A stretch of 64,000 nucleotides of DNA from Asparagopsis taxiformis (GCA_030407315.1 JALQPE010000230.1:36035-100034); one strand, 5' to 3'. Positions 46,939 to 58,440 are shown, counted from the stretch's first letter. Numbers and translations: made by a program. Notes: a model not told the origin generated them from the sequence alone.

Positions 46939-49800
46939 TTGAAGCGCGTAGCACTTCTTTACACACGACCTCCACAGTGCCATTAGACTGGGGACAGTAT
47001 GCAGTCGTAAAATGATGATGTGCATGTAAGTTTCTGTTCAAAGCAGACATCACTGTGTTCTTAAAATGCGGTCCTTGTTCAGAATCCCACATCAAACCAC
47101 TCCAAACAAAGAGAACCAATTCAGTAATGCTTCTACTGCGGAGCTTGCATCAGCCTTCATGCATGGCTTCAACATTACATATGAGGAAGCATCATCCTTG
47201 ATAATGAGAAGATATAAGTACCCTGTCGTACTTTTAGCCATATATAATAAATCGAAATGTATGATCTCATTAGGAGAGTCACTTTGCAACGCATGTGCAA
47301 ACGGTCGCGGCTCTCTGTGACCTCCTGTCGTGACCAAACAGTGCAGGCACGTGTTGCAGAACGTTACGACATCAGACTTCATGTCTTTCCAGTAAAAGTA
47401 ATCTGAAATGTTCTCAAAAGTTGTAGTTGCACCTCGGTGTCCACCTCGTCCACAGTGTCCAACAACGCATATGCGCAACTGAAGTTCTGTTGCATGAGAC
47501 GGAATCCATACTGCACCATCCTGATTGACGAATAGCTTCCGAACAGTGCGATTGGGAGGATATTCCTCCCCTTTCGAAATGGAAAACTGCTGTGCCTGAC
47601 GAACACAGGCAGCCGTAGGCCACTCAAAATCAGGATCCAGGTCAGGTGCTGGTGGACAGGTGAACAAGGCATTAATACTCCCGGAAGAATATGATTTGTC
47701 CTCAGGAGCACCCCAACGAGATAAAAGATCAGCCCAGCAGTTTTCCTCACCAGGAATGTGTACTACAGTGTAGCGGAAGACCGATAACTTCATTGCCCAT
47801 CGCTCGATCTTATTAGCGACGTGTTTGGAAATAGAAGAGTTGACGCTAGCTGGATTGAATATAAAAACAAGATTACGATGATCCGTAAACAGATTAAATC
47901 CTCCTGGACGCATAAGTATGTAATCGAGACGTGTCACAGACTCTACAATTGCAAAAGCTTCTTTCTCTGTAGTAGACCAGCGTGCACTGGATCCTGTGAA
48001 TGTCCCAGATAGAAATGCTGGCGGCTCATGCCCCTGCTCATTAAAAGGCAGGTCGGCATCCACAGGGGGTATCTGAGTTAGCACTGATGACCAATGCTTA
48101 TCAGAAGCATCGGTAAACAAGCATAGGAGCTTGGCGGGATCTGGATGTGCAAGAGTTGCGGCAGTGTGAAGTGCATTTTTAACATATTCAAATGCGTTGT
48201 GGGCGGCTGAACTCCATAGTGGGCTTAGTGATATCTTTTCCACTGCACGTTTGGTGCGGCTTTTAGCCTGAGAGTATACTTGCTTAAGCAACTCACTCAG
48301 CGGCGCGACGATCGATGTGAACTGTGGAATGGATGGAGGCATCCAATTAGCAGCACAGACAAATTGCTGCAAGTCAGCACCAGTTTTTGGTGAAGATAAA
48401 TCCAGTAATGTCTGCAGTCTATCTGGATCATAGCGTATTCCATGTTTAGAAATAATCCTTCCACACCATTTCACAGATTCCAAGTAAAAGCGACACTTCT
48501 TTGCGTGAAGCTTCAATCCATGCGTACGAAAAAGCTCGAAAACCTTCCGTAGGGTATCCAAAAGATCGTGCGTTGATGTGCAGTGAATCAGAATGTCATC
48601 AATCCACTGTAACAATTTGTCCCTTACAGGTATGCACACGGCTTGCAGGGAGCTTTGGAAGTATGACACAGCGTTGGTGGCACCGTGTAGTACACGAGTG
48701 GGACTAAACACCCCGTCAGGAGTGATGAAACTCTGACATTCCTGAGAGTTCTCATGTAATGCCATTTGCCAGTATCCCTGACATAGATCTAAAGTGGCAT
48801 AGCATGTGTCTCTCGTCAGTTGAGATGTCATTGATTCCAAGTCCGGCATTGGCCACGCATGCGGTATAGTTTGACTGTTCACTGGTCTTAGATCTACAGT
48901 GAATCTAAACTCCTCCGGTCCAGCTTTGGGAACAATTAAAGGTGCACATGCCCACGCACTTCTATTATTTGCGCGAATCAGTCCCATTGACAGCAGCTCC
49001 TCCACTTTCTTGCACAGAAAGGCAGCCTGTGGAGGTGAGTATCGCCTGACTTTAACCCTAACAGGCTTTGCATGAGAGACGAGGGATATTTCCATTGGCG
49101 GTATATTTGCTGGAGGATCACAGCCAATCTTAGTGCGGAATATATCTATATATTCCATGAGAAGACTACTTAGTTCAGCAGCTGCATCATTTTCCAGACC
49201 GTTCTCTACAGCTTCATGCAGCATTGATTCCAAATGCTTCTTAGTCTCTGCATTACAGTTACTTCCAGTAACAATTGGGTCGTAGGCAGGTATGGGGTCA
49301 TCATCAGGTACATCACCATAGAAAAAAGGTGATGGAACATCCATATCAGTCGGGATGTCAGCAGCTACGACATCTTCTGTATGCTCCGCTCGATCGTCTA
49401 CAGACTGCAGCTTAGTATGTTCAGATTTGTCTAGCAATAGACGCGAAAGCCTACTCGGAGCTATCGGCTCCGTCTCATTATCAGAGCCTTTTAGCTCCTG
49501 CGAGAATCCAATATGTGAGAATTCAACATCATTGAATCTATTGCGAACAGTGGCAAAGTGCTTGTCAAGATCAAAACCAATTTCTAGCAGTAGCGGTCGC
49601 GATAGTAGTACTTCAGACATATGTTCATTAAAAACAAGTAATTGCACATTTCTTAACTTCAGTGGACCAGCAGGTGTGTCAATAGTGATAGATATGCGCG
49701 CCTTTTTATGCACTGCATAGCGCACTGGAGAATCGTCATCCTTAGTAGGGTCAACCGCAACTCCCATCCATATAGGGGATGAAAGCGGAAGGACCTGAAC
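46939..49800 (-). pseudogene. gypsy-2 Pol: protease C-part, reverse transcriptase, RNase H, integrase
   Basis: One frame of about 890 codons (49767-47092) covers the protease C-half (MSEVLLSRPLL) and reverse transcriptase (FRFTVDLRPVN, LDLCQGYWQM, LLQWIDDILIH). RNase H (CLFTDASDKHW, STTEKEAFAIVESV, FTDHRNLVF, ENCWADLLSRWG) and the integrase zinc domain (GHCGRGGHRG, FCNTCLHCL) follow. The first core Asp is in IIHFDLLYM. Around 47100 a short deletion and frameshift damage the second Asp block, after which FTTAYCPQSNGTVEVV continues to 46939. Pol would make and integrate the DNA copy. It is the best preserved pol in the window, but it has no C-terminal integrase or chromodomain and is joined to Gag-Pro by a lost base near 49816. 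Confidence 0.85.
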
Positions 49801-50981
49801 AAAACCTTCTTTTTGGCCAAATCCTGCAGGTGAGCATCACAAAGAGCAGCGTGGTCTGAGCCGTAGTCACCATTCACGATGACATCTGTCACACCTGCAA
49901 GCTTTCCTTGATATCGTCCTAGCTGCAGTTTGTCAGGGGATTCGGCGAAAATAGCCGAGTTGTCAGTTTCTTCCAACATTGGCATGGCTGTCTCTTGTGA
50001 CAAGAGATTCATTCTCTTCGGTAAAGCTTCATTTTGGCTCCTTTTAGCACGATAGTCCGCGATCAATTTCAAACGTTGTGAAGCAGACGTCTTAGGACAG
50101 TTCTTGAGATAATGTCTGTCATTACAGGAAGGATTAAGGCATGTGGGTAGACTCGCTTTGTCAACTGCCATAGACATTCTTGGATTAGTATTGCTGGCCG
50201 TGGGAGCTATTTCCTTTGAAGGAGATTGGATGTTTCTAACAGCATCATCACATGTTGCACCACGACGCTTTCGCCATTTACCTTTCCTTCCGATTTGAGC
50301 ATTAGATGATTGAGTATCATTGGCTTTCAGAGTGGTACGAATTGGAATGTACTCTTCGCAGTCAATAGCCCGCTTTAAAACTCTTGAGTAGAATCGTGCC
50401 CAATCATCTTCAATGTGATTAATTTTCAGTGCCAGATCAGATTCAATTCTTTGTCTGAGCACATCTGGCTTCAACAGCCGAGTGACATGCTCAATATCTG
50501 TCTTCGGACTGTCGTCTATGAGAAGCTCCCACTTCTTGTTTCTCAGAAGTGTGCGATAGTCAGAGAATAAAGAAATTATCCTCATCTCGGCATCTGGTTC
50601 GTTGTCAATAATCCTGACGGAGGAGTTCACAGCCCCTTCTATTTCTTCCAATTATATAGATTCCAGCGCCACAGAGTCCTTATCTTCCAACCACTTCTCC
50701 AATATTTCATCTGTCAGATCATCGATCTCTTGTACCGAAGAACCAAACACGCCTAGTGGTATTGTAGAGAGTAGCAAGTCTCTGTCCACAGAGGAAAAGA
50801 GTGACACAGGCAATACATTGCTGCCTGAGTTTTGTGCATCTTTCACTCTGAGAAGGTAACACTCTCGCTCTTTTAGAAACGTCCGTACATTTTTTCGACC
50901 CAGTCTTCTCAGCTCTGGATGGCTGACTGGTACAAATGCATTCTGACCAGTTGTAAATGCCTGGTTAGATTTAAAACTCAT
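49801..50981 (-). pseudogene. gypsy-2 Gag and protease N-part, one nonsense codon
   Basis: The start is the ATG at 50981. Gag matches gypsy-1 (VSHPELRRLGR, SVDRDLLLS, WLEDKDSVALESI). A TAA at 50652 replaces the Ser codon found at the same place in gypsy-1 (LESIS-LED), so it is a simple nonsense change; the frame then runs on to 49659. A zinc knuckle CLNPSCNDRHYLKNC has spacing C-X4-C-X3-H-X4-C, not the classical C-X2-C-X4-H-X4-C. The protease start VNGDYGSDHAALC follows near 49870, then a missing base near 49816 shifts the frame into Pol. Confidence 0.8.
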
Positions 50982-51129
50982 TATATGAACTAGACGAACA
51001 AAGAGACGTATTGTGTCAAAGAATTAGCAGATTGATCAATCTTGCTTTCTCCTGCTTCGCCGGTTTACGTTCGGGCAAGAAAAAGTAGTGACACACTTAC
51101 CTCCTTTACTCTCACTGCCTCACTACTAG

Positions 51130-51137
51130 CTTATATA
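51130..51137 (-). promoter_or_regulatory. TATA box of gypsy-2 5' repeat
   Basis: TATATAAG on the minus strand lies about 150 bases upstream of the Gag ATG at 50981, fitting a promoter inside the long terminal repeat. Confidence 0.5.
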
Positions 51138-51586
51138 GATACGTATAGCTTAGCCAAATATGCTGGAATGAGGATGATGAAATGGGCATTAGAGTCAATA
51201 TTCGGATACCCGATAGCGTCCGATAATAGAATTTCAAGACGCGCAGAAGATATTTTAACATCAAAACGATAGTGCAGGCACGATGAGTAGTTGGCGGGGA
51301 CTCTTTCTGTATAGGGTACAGTACGCAACCCAAAATTGGAGGGGCATCCCCTGTACCGGGGCTGGGCTGGGATTGATTGAATCACGGCTGAAACTGCAAT
51401 GGAAACTATCGACAGCGACATAACAGGACTGAGGCAATCGCCAAGCAGCACCCGATCACTGACGCCAGGTCAAGGAGCAAGCAGACTCGCTTCCCAGCTC
51501 CAGCGACCCGGATTGCATCACGCTCCCCCCATAGATCCGTCTTCCGTTTCCGTTGAAAAAAGCGTCTACGTCAAAATTATCTCACC

Positions 51587-53047
51587 ATGCCCCATCCTGC
51601 GGGAACTCCTAGCGCTGGACCAAGCAACAGTGCAGCCCGCAGGAGAACCTTCCCAAGCATTAGTTCCGGGCGCGACGTCATTCGACCAAGAACAGCATCC
51701 ATACTGCCCCACCAGGCAACCGAAATTGAGGTGCAGGCAGCACCGCCAATGCAGCAAAATCAGACGTCCGGCACAATCGAAATCCCTTCTGTTCCGGCCT
51801 CCGCGCTTGCAATTGGCACAATGGAGATATCCTCCTTGCTTGGAATGACCGATGACCAACTGACAAAGATATACAACGACTCCCCTGAAAGTATTAAACA
51901 GCGTTTTACACTGAACAGATCGAAGCCACTGGAAACAGTTCTGCAAATGCGTGACGAGTTGAGATCATCTGTTGAAACCCATATAGAGCAAGCAGACCGT
52001 GATGATCCAAACCGAAGATTCTCTATGGTCATGGAAATGACCCCAACAGAATTGCTGGAAATGACAAAAGACAGACCCAGAGAGCTTCAAAATTTGCTGC
52101 GTGCCGCGCGTCAATCTCACCACACACTGCCCGACCTGAGAGATGCAAGCTCTGATGCTGGTACTATGGGATTACTTGCAACTGCTCTTGCCTGGAAATT
52201 CAATGCAGTAAACGATCTTCTAGAAATTGAGGAGGAGAAAACAGAGAAGCTGCTGATGGAGATCGACAATGTGGTTCTCAACAATCGCCAACGCCGGACA
52301 GGACAAGGTACAGTTTCCGTTCCTAGTGGATCACTCCTAGAGTCAAATGACTCTGCCATGCAAATTGGTGGTGTTCCACTGTCAGGACCTCCAGTACTCC
52401 CCATCGATGGCCTGGATTTGCAGACAGGACGGAGAAGTGCCCTGCGTCTACCGTCCCAGCTCCCCCAATACCCAACGCACGGCACTTCACCAATTTTGCT
52501 AGCAGTATCAGAGATTATTGGCCCGTCAATACTCTACAACTTCATCAAGCATGGTATGAACGTCGAACAGTACGTCCGCACACGCCCCTGCTGGCAGAAC
52601 GGACAGCACCCCGAGCAGATCGAACTGGAAGCTCTCACGCTCGCGAGGGCGTTACATCTCACCCTCATGCAGTACCCGTCGCCTACAGTAGCCATAATGT
52701 CATGCCCATGGATGGAGGTGGTCCTCCGTCGACTGTATACAGTCCTCAAGGTGGAAGAGACATACGTCAAAAACCCGCAACACACCCGGGCAGTGATTTG
52801 GGAGGGGTACAAACCTTCATTGGAAACTCAGAGGGACGATGGATTGATAGTGCCGGTACTAGAAAATACAAGGATGCAGCATATTGCGGCAGAGACGCGC
52901 ACCAATGCTGCAATGCTGCGAATGACACCGACACCGCGCCCTGGTTCCATTCTTTCTGTAAGGAGTCGAAAACGCAACAACTACAGTCGCAGATACGGGG
53001 AGACACTAGCGAAGGAGAGCATTGCAGAGCCAAAGAGCCAACTATAG
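51587..53047 (+). CDS. Gag-like ORF of a further retroelement
   Basis: An intact frame of 486 residues begins at an ATG in good context (CACCATGC). The first 90 residues are low in complexity and rich in Ser/Pro. They are followed by helical, charged segments (MTDDQLTKIYNDSPESIKQRF, near 90-110), a likely coiled stretch (NDLLEIEEEKTEKLLMEID, near 210) and a compact part from about 300 (SPILLAVSEIIGPSILYNFI, EVVLRRLYTVLKVEETYV). The tail is basic (RSRKRNNYSRRYGE). I do not recognise a named domain. Its place before the reverse transcriptase at 54.5 kb, on the same strand, suggests a Gag-type structural protein, but a host or unrelated gene cannot be excluded. Confidence 0.5.
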   Translation: MPHPAGTPSAGPSNSAARRRTFPSISSGRDVIRPRTASILPHQATEIEVQAAPPMQQNQTSGTIEIPSVPASALAIGTMEISSLLGMTDDQLTKIYNDSPESIKQRFTLNRSKPLETVLQMRDELRSSVETHIEQADRDDPNRRFSMVMEMTPTELLEMTKDRPRELQNLLRAARQSHHTLPDLRDASSDAGTMGLLATALAWKFNAVNDLLEIEEEKTEKLLMEIDNVVLNNRQRRTGQGTVSVPSGSLLESNDSAMQIGGVPLSGPPVLPIDGLDLQTGRRSALRLPSQLPQYPTHGTSPILLAVSEIIGPSILYNFIKHGMNVEQYVRTRPCWQNGQHPEQIELEALTLARALHLTLMQYPSPTVAIMSCPWMEVVLRRLYTVLKVEETYVKNPQHTRAVIWEGYKPSLETQRDDGLIVPVLENTRMQHIAAETRTNAAMLRMTPTPRPGSILSVRSRKRNNYSRRYGETLAKESIAEPKSQL

Positions 53048-53640
53048 TACCACGCAAATACCGGAGCCGGACCTTTCCCCTTCACAGCCCCACCACTATA
53101 TCAGACCCTCTCTCCTTTTCTGTACACATTGCGCTCAATTTACTATATTCAGGGCAGCAAGCATGTGCACCTTTCACCCATCCGCTAAGTTTTGCTGCCA
53201 ACCGAACCGCTGAGTCGCTCTCCAATCGTCTAAAATTCTTAACGCCTGCTCCCGAGACAGGTAACCCCTGTAAACTCACTTGCAGGCTCCCAAACTCGGT
53301 CACATCTCATCATGTTGCAACCGGGGAAGCGGAATAGGAGGCAGTACACCTGCTGCAAGAAGCCGCGGGGTCTCCAAAAATGGATGAACGTGGCACCTTC
53401 ACGCTTCTTGACAAACAACGTGTAGATCTCCCTGCGTCACCTCTCACGCCGCAACTTCGCTGGCTACATCTCATACCGGAACCGGTCTGTAGTTGGCTGA
53501 GAGACCCGGAATTACATTTTCTGGCCAACCCGATGCTACAGGCGCTCGATTCGGCGGCTTCGCTACCCGGGCATAGAGTATATGTGTCAGGGATCAGTCC
53601 TCTAGACCTCATGGTAAACACTAGATTCCTGTTCTTATAA
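53048..53640 (+). other. possible second small ORF of the retroelement
   Basis: A frame overlapping the Gag-like ORF (52702-53337) ends at a TAG and then continues without another stop to 53640 (EAVHLLQEAAGSPKMDERG). It could be one more product of the same element. There is no motif, and the opening part overlaps a better gene, so I do not call a gene. Confidence 0.3.
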
Positions 53641-54315
53641 CACCATACCCCGACCAACCAATAAGATAGTAACATTCCACAGAGACCAAAGCTCCCAACT
53701 ACAAGGGAAGCTTACAGTAACCACTCCTACGAGGCTACTTACAGCTTTCCACATACCTTACACCACCTAGGAGACACTTGAGCAGGCTACTTACATGTTA
53801 TGATACACTTACAACACCTGTCATGTGACTGACACGGTTACTTACAAGATTACATGGCTTTTTCAGCCACTTTCGCCCCACTTACAGGGTTACTTACACA
53901 CATACGCCCGTGTGACAGGTAACTTACAACTGTAACTGACGGAAACCTCGTTTTTTCAATGAAATTTCAACTGTAAGCTTACATGTAAGAAATGCAAGCT
54001 TACACTGTAAGCCGCCCTGCGGGGCCCGTTCGCGCCCGGCTCCAGGTTTCCACGTGTCAGGGGTTCCTGCCGGCCTCTTACACGTGTGACATTGCTGGAC
54101 TCGGACACGTGTGACATTGCTGGACTCAGACACGTGTGACATTGCTGGACTCGGACACGTGGCCCTCCCTGTCACACTCTCCTTATGACCGTTTCCAGAT
54201 CCGCCACCACCAACAATATCTCCCATTCTCCTCTCCTATTGGTTGATCTCCCAATGCCTACTCCTCGTAGCTCCTCGTAGTTACCCTTCATTTTACCCCT
54301 CCTAGAGCTACCTCC
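53641..54315. repeat. spacer rich in CTTACA motifs and a 25-bp tandem repeat
   Basis: CTTACA recurs about a dozen times at irregular spacing from 53711 to 54010, often as GGTTACTTACA. At 54080-54158 three 25-bp units plus a part unit carry ACACGTGT, a palindrome containing the E-box CACGTG, followed by GACATTGCTGGACTC. Confidence 0.75.
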
Positions 54316-54328
54316 TAGTCTATATAAA
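54237..54328 (+). promoter_or_regulatory. promoter before the reverse transcriptase ORF
   Basis: An inverted CCAAT box (ATTGG at 54238-54242) lies about 80 bases before TATATAAA at 54321. A C-rich start-like stretch follows at about 54345. The spacing is that of a normal eukaryotic core promoter, with the E-box repeats just upstream. Confidence 0.5.
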
Positions 54329-54379
54329 CTACCCTCCGCTCCCCACCTCAGGGATTCGGAGGTACCTTCGACCGGAACA

Positions 54380-55736
54380 CCTTCTCCCAAGTTGTGCCTT
54401 AACCCCCACAATATGCCATTACTGGCCACTTTCCAGCCATCATCGAAAAGGCTTACACAGCGGGGGTTGTGACATGGTCCGATCCATTATCAGAAACACA
54501 GGAGTATCGCGCAATGGCATCGAAAATAACGATGACTTCTTTTGCCGTTCGCAAGGACCAAAATCATGATAGGATGATAAGCTGGCCACGAGTACAAAAC
54601 AGCTACATGCCTCAACCGCCCCACACCGAGCTTCCGTCTCCAGATCTGTTTTCGTCCATTCGCGTCCCTGCTTCTGCCACATTTTCCGGATTTTACTTTG
54701 ATATTGATAACATGTTCCATAATATCAGGCTTCCCTCTGCGTTATCTCGACTTATGCCCCTGGCCCCCGTCAAAGCCAGTAGCTTATCTCCAGCAACCTT
54801 GCAGAAGATTGAAGAAGACTTCGGCCGGCCCATTTTGCTGTCAGAGAATCTCCGACCACTTCAAGCCACGTTGCCAATGGGCTTTAAATGGGCAGTATAC
54901 ATTGCTCATACTATCGCAGCAAGATGCATGCATCAGGCTTATGCCTTGTTCAGAGCATCGAATGCCGCCTGCGGGCAAACTAGTACTGCGCGAATGTTGC
55001 ATCTGCGAAGAGGTGAAGGTCTCCTATCACTTCATCTGGGGGATGTATTACTGCTGCATATTATTGACGATGTCAATCTAGTTTGCATCGGCTGGACGGA
55101 CGAGGCAGTGACACAATTTAACAGAATATGTAGGGATGTTTTCGTATTCTACGGTCTACCTCGAAAACAAGCGAAGTCTTCCCTGCTCAACCAAGTTATC
55201 CGAAAATCTATGCTCTTTATGGGATGGTCATTTCATCTCGAAACGCGGATCCTGCAGCCGCTGCAGAACAAACTACATCTAACGGTTTCGGGTGTTTGGC
55301 GATGCATACTTTCGGCTGAGATCTCACACGATGAGCTGCGGGCTGCGATTGGTCGTGTCATTTGGATCTCTTTGGGTATCCGCCCGCTCTTGTCGGTACT
55401 CCTACATTCGTTTCATTACGCAAATGCAAGCAAGTGTTTCCCGCGACACCTCCCAGACGCAGTGAAAAAAGAACTACGCACGATCGCTGGCCTCCTGCCA
55501 CTCTCACACGTACGCTTGAATCGTACAACATGGGACACCGTGATTGCGTTCGATGCATCCAACGAGGCAGCTGGAGTTTGTTTCGCATCGGTACCAGTAC
55601 GCATCATTAATGGATTCGAGAAATTCGTGCTCAAGTCTCCGGAAAAGCGTGACAAGCAGCAGAACTTGCACCTGGCAGCTCTGGTTCGGTGCACAAAATG
55701 GTCCACAGCTTTCTCACATGAGTGGAGCCGCGCACG
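54380..55736 (+). pseudogene. reverse transcriptase and RNase H, DIRS-like, truncated by element A copy 2
   Basis: The frame is open from just after a stop near 54404. Its first ATG in frame gives only a late start, so the true beginning is unclear. Reverse transcriptase motifs are FYFDIDNMFHNIRLP (first catalytic Asp), LPMGFKWAVYIAH, and IIDDVNLVCIGW (Asp pair). RNase H follows with VIAFDASNEAAGVCF. The frame is cut after HEWSRARL at 55736, where element A starts. The residues after that belong to element A, not to this protein. Style and the RT-RNase H order fit a DIRS-type or related tyrosine-recombinase retroelement, but no recombinase is left to prove it. Confidence 0.65.
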
Positions 55737-55781
55737 TCTGTGTTCTCGGAAATGGACGCGGACGTCCACAACCTCTAGTAC
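55737..55781. repeat. element A copy 2 left terminal repeat
   Basis: Same 45 bases as 21431-21475, directly abutting interrupted RNase H coding sequence. Confidence 0.8.
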
Positions 55782-56099
55782 ACCTAGTATTACTAGGCGG
55801 ACGTCCATGTTCTCCAGTATTTTTGGATGTCCGCCTAGAACCGGACGTCCATGCGGTCTAGTACGTCTAGTATTACTAGGACGACATTCATTGTTTCTAG
55901 TACCACGGATGTCCTCCTCGGGATGGACTTCCACCATGTCTATGTCCGCCTAGGACGGGCGCCGGTTCAGAAATTCAAAAATTTCGACCCCAGAAATTTC
56001 TGCCGCCGTGCTCGACATGGATGTCCGCATCCATCACGGCGACCACTCTAATTTTCCTTGTCGGTCGACTCCAATTTCGTCTTTAATTTTTTCATCCTC

Positions 56100-57240
56100 T
56101 CGCTCACACCCCCTTCCTGTTGGTGCTCACCTCCCCCGTACTGTACCTCAAACACCCCCAATACCACTCTAGCGCGCATTTTCAGCTACCTGTCCCCGCT
56201 TCCACGGTGCACACCTCCATTCCATACCTACTTTTCGGCTTTACCGTACAGATTTCGTATAACCAGTCCTCATACTACCTCAGAATAAGGAAAAACACCC
56301 CTAACTCCTCGACCATGCTCTCCCCCATCACCTTTGCAACGTATTGTTCTTCAATACCTCTCTCCTCTACCTTCAACCCCTCTCCTTCGCCCTCTCCACA
56401 AACTTCCCCTGCAGCTTACTCTTCGAAAACCTCTCACTCCCCATCCCGTGCCCGACCTGCTCCATCCCCTCCCTCCCTCAGCTGCTCCATGCCCCCCACG
56501 CCATCCGCATCTTAGATACCGTATACAGCACCACCACCGGCCCACACTCCCGCTCCCCCGCCGTCTCCTCAGAAACATCCTCTCTCTGAGCCACATATCA
56601 ACTTGATAAGGGTTGAACCCCCCACTTCGCACCCTTCCTCCCACTCCCCTCCCTCCCCAAATACAATAACCCCCTTCTTCTCCATCACATCCCCACTCAC
56701 CACAGCCAGAACAGACGCCACCCCCCTCCCCCTCTTTCTCCTCACTTTCCTAAAACCCCCTCCTCTCGGCGCCTTCAACCACAGCCTCCTACGGTCCCAC
56801 CTAAACACCTCCTCCGCCCTCACTACCCCAACACCCCGCAGCGTCTCTCTAATCCCCATAATATGCTCGTCAGCACTCCTCTCCGAATCACATTCCAGTC
56901 TAAACCCGCACTCCGTACATTTCCACCTCCTCCTGTACCATCCCAAGATTCCATCCAACCCCCCCTACAGAACACATCCTCATACCAAAGAAGAATTTTC
57001 TTCCTCCCATACATCATCCTTAAAACCTCCATCAGCTCCATGTAAATTTCGATGTAAATATTTTCTCCACTATGCAATCTCAAACATGTATGAGCGTATG
57101 CCTTTCCGCTTTGTCAACCCTGAATATTTGTATTCATGTATTCATAAAATAGGGCCACCCACATCCCTATCCCGTTCTGCAAGCTTTACAAACCACCAGA
57201 CGCATACTCCACAACTATACAACAAACACTACTCGCTATT
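56100..57240. other. pyrimidine-rich non-coding region, copy 2
   Basis: Counterpart of 21781-22920. Near 56598 it has 15 extra bases absent from copy 1, which contain two small palindromes (ATCAACTTGAT and GGGTTGAACCC). Confidence 0.65.
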
Positions 57241-57299
57241 TCAGACGACGCGGTACACAAGTAGCATAGGCTATGCTACTTGTGTACCGCGTTGTCTGA
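57241..57299. repeat. 28-bp inverted duplication
   Basis: Two 28-base arms differing at one base flank GGC. Copy 1 (22913-22940) has one arm only, so the second arm is a gain in this copy. Confidence 0.88.
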
Positions 57300-57339
57300 G
57301 ACTGAGTCTCAACCTTCCGTGACGCCTTCCTGATGCGTA

Positions 57340-58440
57340 CAAGTGCGAAACACGTCTAGACGTATATCAGAAGTGAGTGCGGGAATTTTCGGCACAGGAG
57401 ATGCTGGGCCACCAAATTGATTTTTCGGAAATTTTAGAATTTCTGGGCTGGCCAGCAACGCAATCGAGCTGGACATCCACCGGACGTCCATTTCAGGTTG
57501 GTCGTGAGAGAGTGGGGCGGGACCATGATGAAACAAGGACCAAGACCTGTCCCTGGCGTATTGAGCCTGAAATCGACCCTTCGTGAGACGCCATTTAGCC
57601 ATACAGTTGGTGCTTGTAGAAGCCAGTGATAGCCCCGATCGGGGCGGTGACCGGTTCCGGCTTACAGTTGGTGCTTACAGACGCCAGTGATAGCCCCCGA
57701 TCGGGGCCGACGGTCGGTTCCTGGGGCCGTTGTGGCCAAATTAGACACCCTGATTAGAATTAAAATTTGGGCTATTCTCAAAAACATGCACATGTGAACA
57801 TGTTTTTGAGATGGGGGTGTGCCGTACGGCACAATCGACCCGCCCAAATCGTTGATTTTTGCAAGATTTTTTTAAAATTCTGGGCTGGCCAGCAATGCAT
57901 CTGAGCTGGACATCCACCGGACGTCCATTTCAGGTTGGTCGTGAGAGAGTGAGGCGGGACCATGATGGAACAAGGACCAAGACCTGTCCCTGACGTGTTG
58001 AGCCTGAAATCGACCCGTCGTGAGACGCCATTTAGCCTTACAGTTAGTGCTTACAGAAGCCAGTGACAACCCCACTCGGGGCGGCGGCCGGTTCCTGGGG
58101 CCGTTGTGGCCAAATTAGACACCCTGATTTGAATTAAAATTTGGGCTATTCTCAAAAACATGCACATGTGAACATGTTTTCGAGATGGGGGTGTGCCGTA
58201 CGGCACAATCTACCCGCTGAAATCGATGTTTTTTGCAATATTTTTTTGTGCCCGAAATTTTAGAATTTCTGGGCTGGCCAGCAATGCATCTGAGCTGGAC
58301 ATCCACCGGACGTCCATTTCAGGTTGATCGTGTATCGTGCACGTCCACACATTACCGGAAGCAAGTAGGCGATGAAGCACGTACATACCCAATTGTTCTG
58401 CTATTTCTAGCATAGACCATCGAGTCTAGAGATGTGAGGG
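57340..58440. repeat. element A palindromic modules, left of gene (copy 2)
   Basis: About three consecutive module units, with cores at 57745-57840 and 58119-58212 (374 bp apart). Each has TGGGCTGGCCAGCAA, ACCGGACGTCCATTTC, a GGGGCCGTTGTGGCC block, and in the cores the CACATGTG-centred hairpin and GTGCCGTACGGCAC. Confidence 0.8.

Larger units (their letters stand above)
46939..51340 (-). mobile_element. gypsy-2: Ty3/gypsy retrotransposon, 3' end missing
   Basis: Gag, protease, reverse transcriptase, RNase H and most of integrase are present on the minus strand in gypsy order. It is a different lineage from gypsy-1 but shares its architecture. The integrase is cut within the core at 46939, where copia Gag begins. 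The 5' repeat should lie about 51.0-51.3 kb; I could not place its exact ends. Confidence 0.75.

Noticed and set aside
30154..50654. Stop-codon reassignment as an explanation for in-frame TAA/TAG
   Set aside because: Other genes end cleanly at TAG or TAA, and at 50652 the aligned residue is a Ser reachable by one base change. Ordinary nonsense mutation is simpler.
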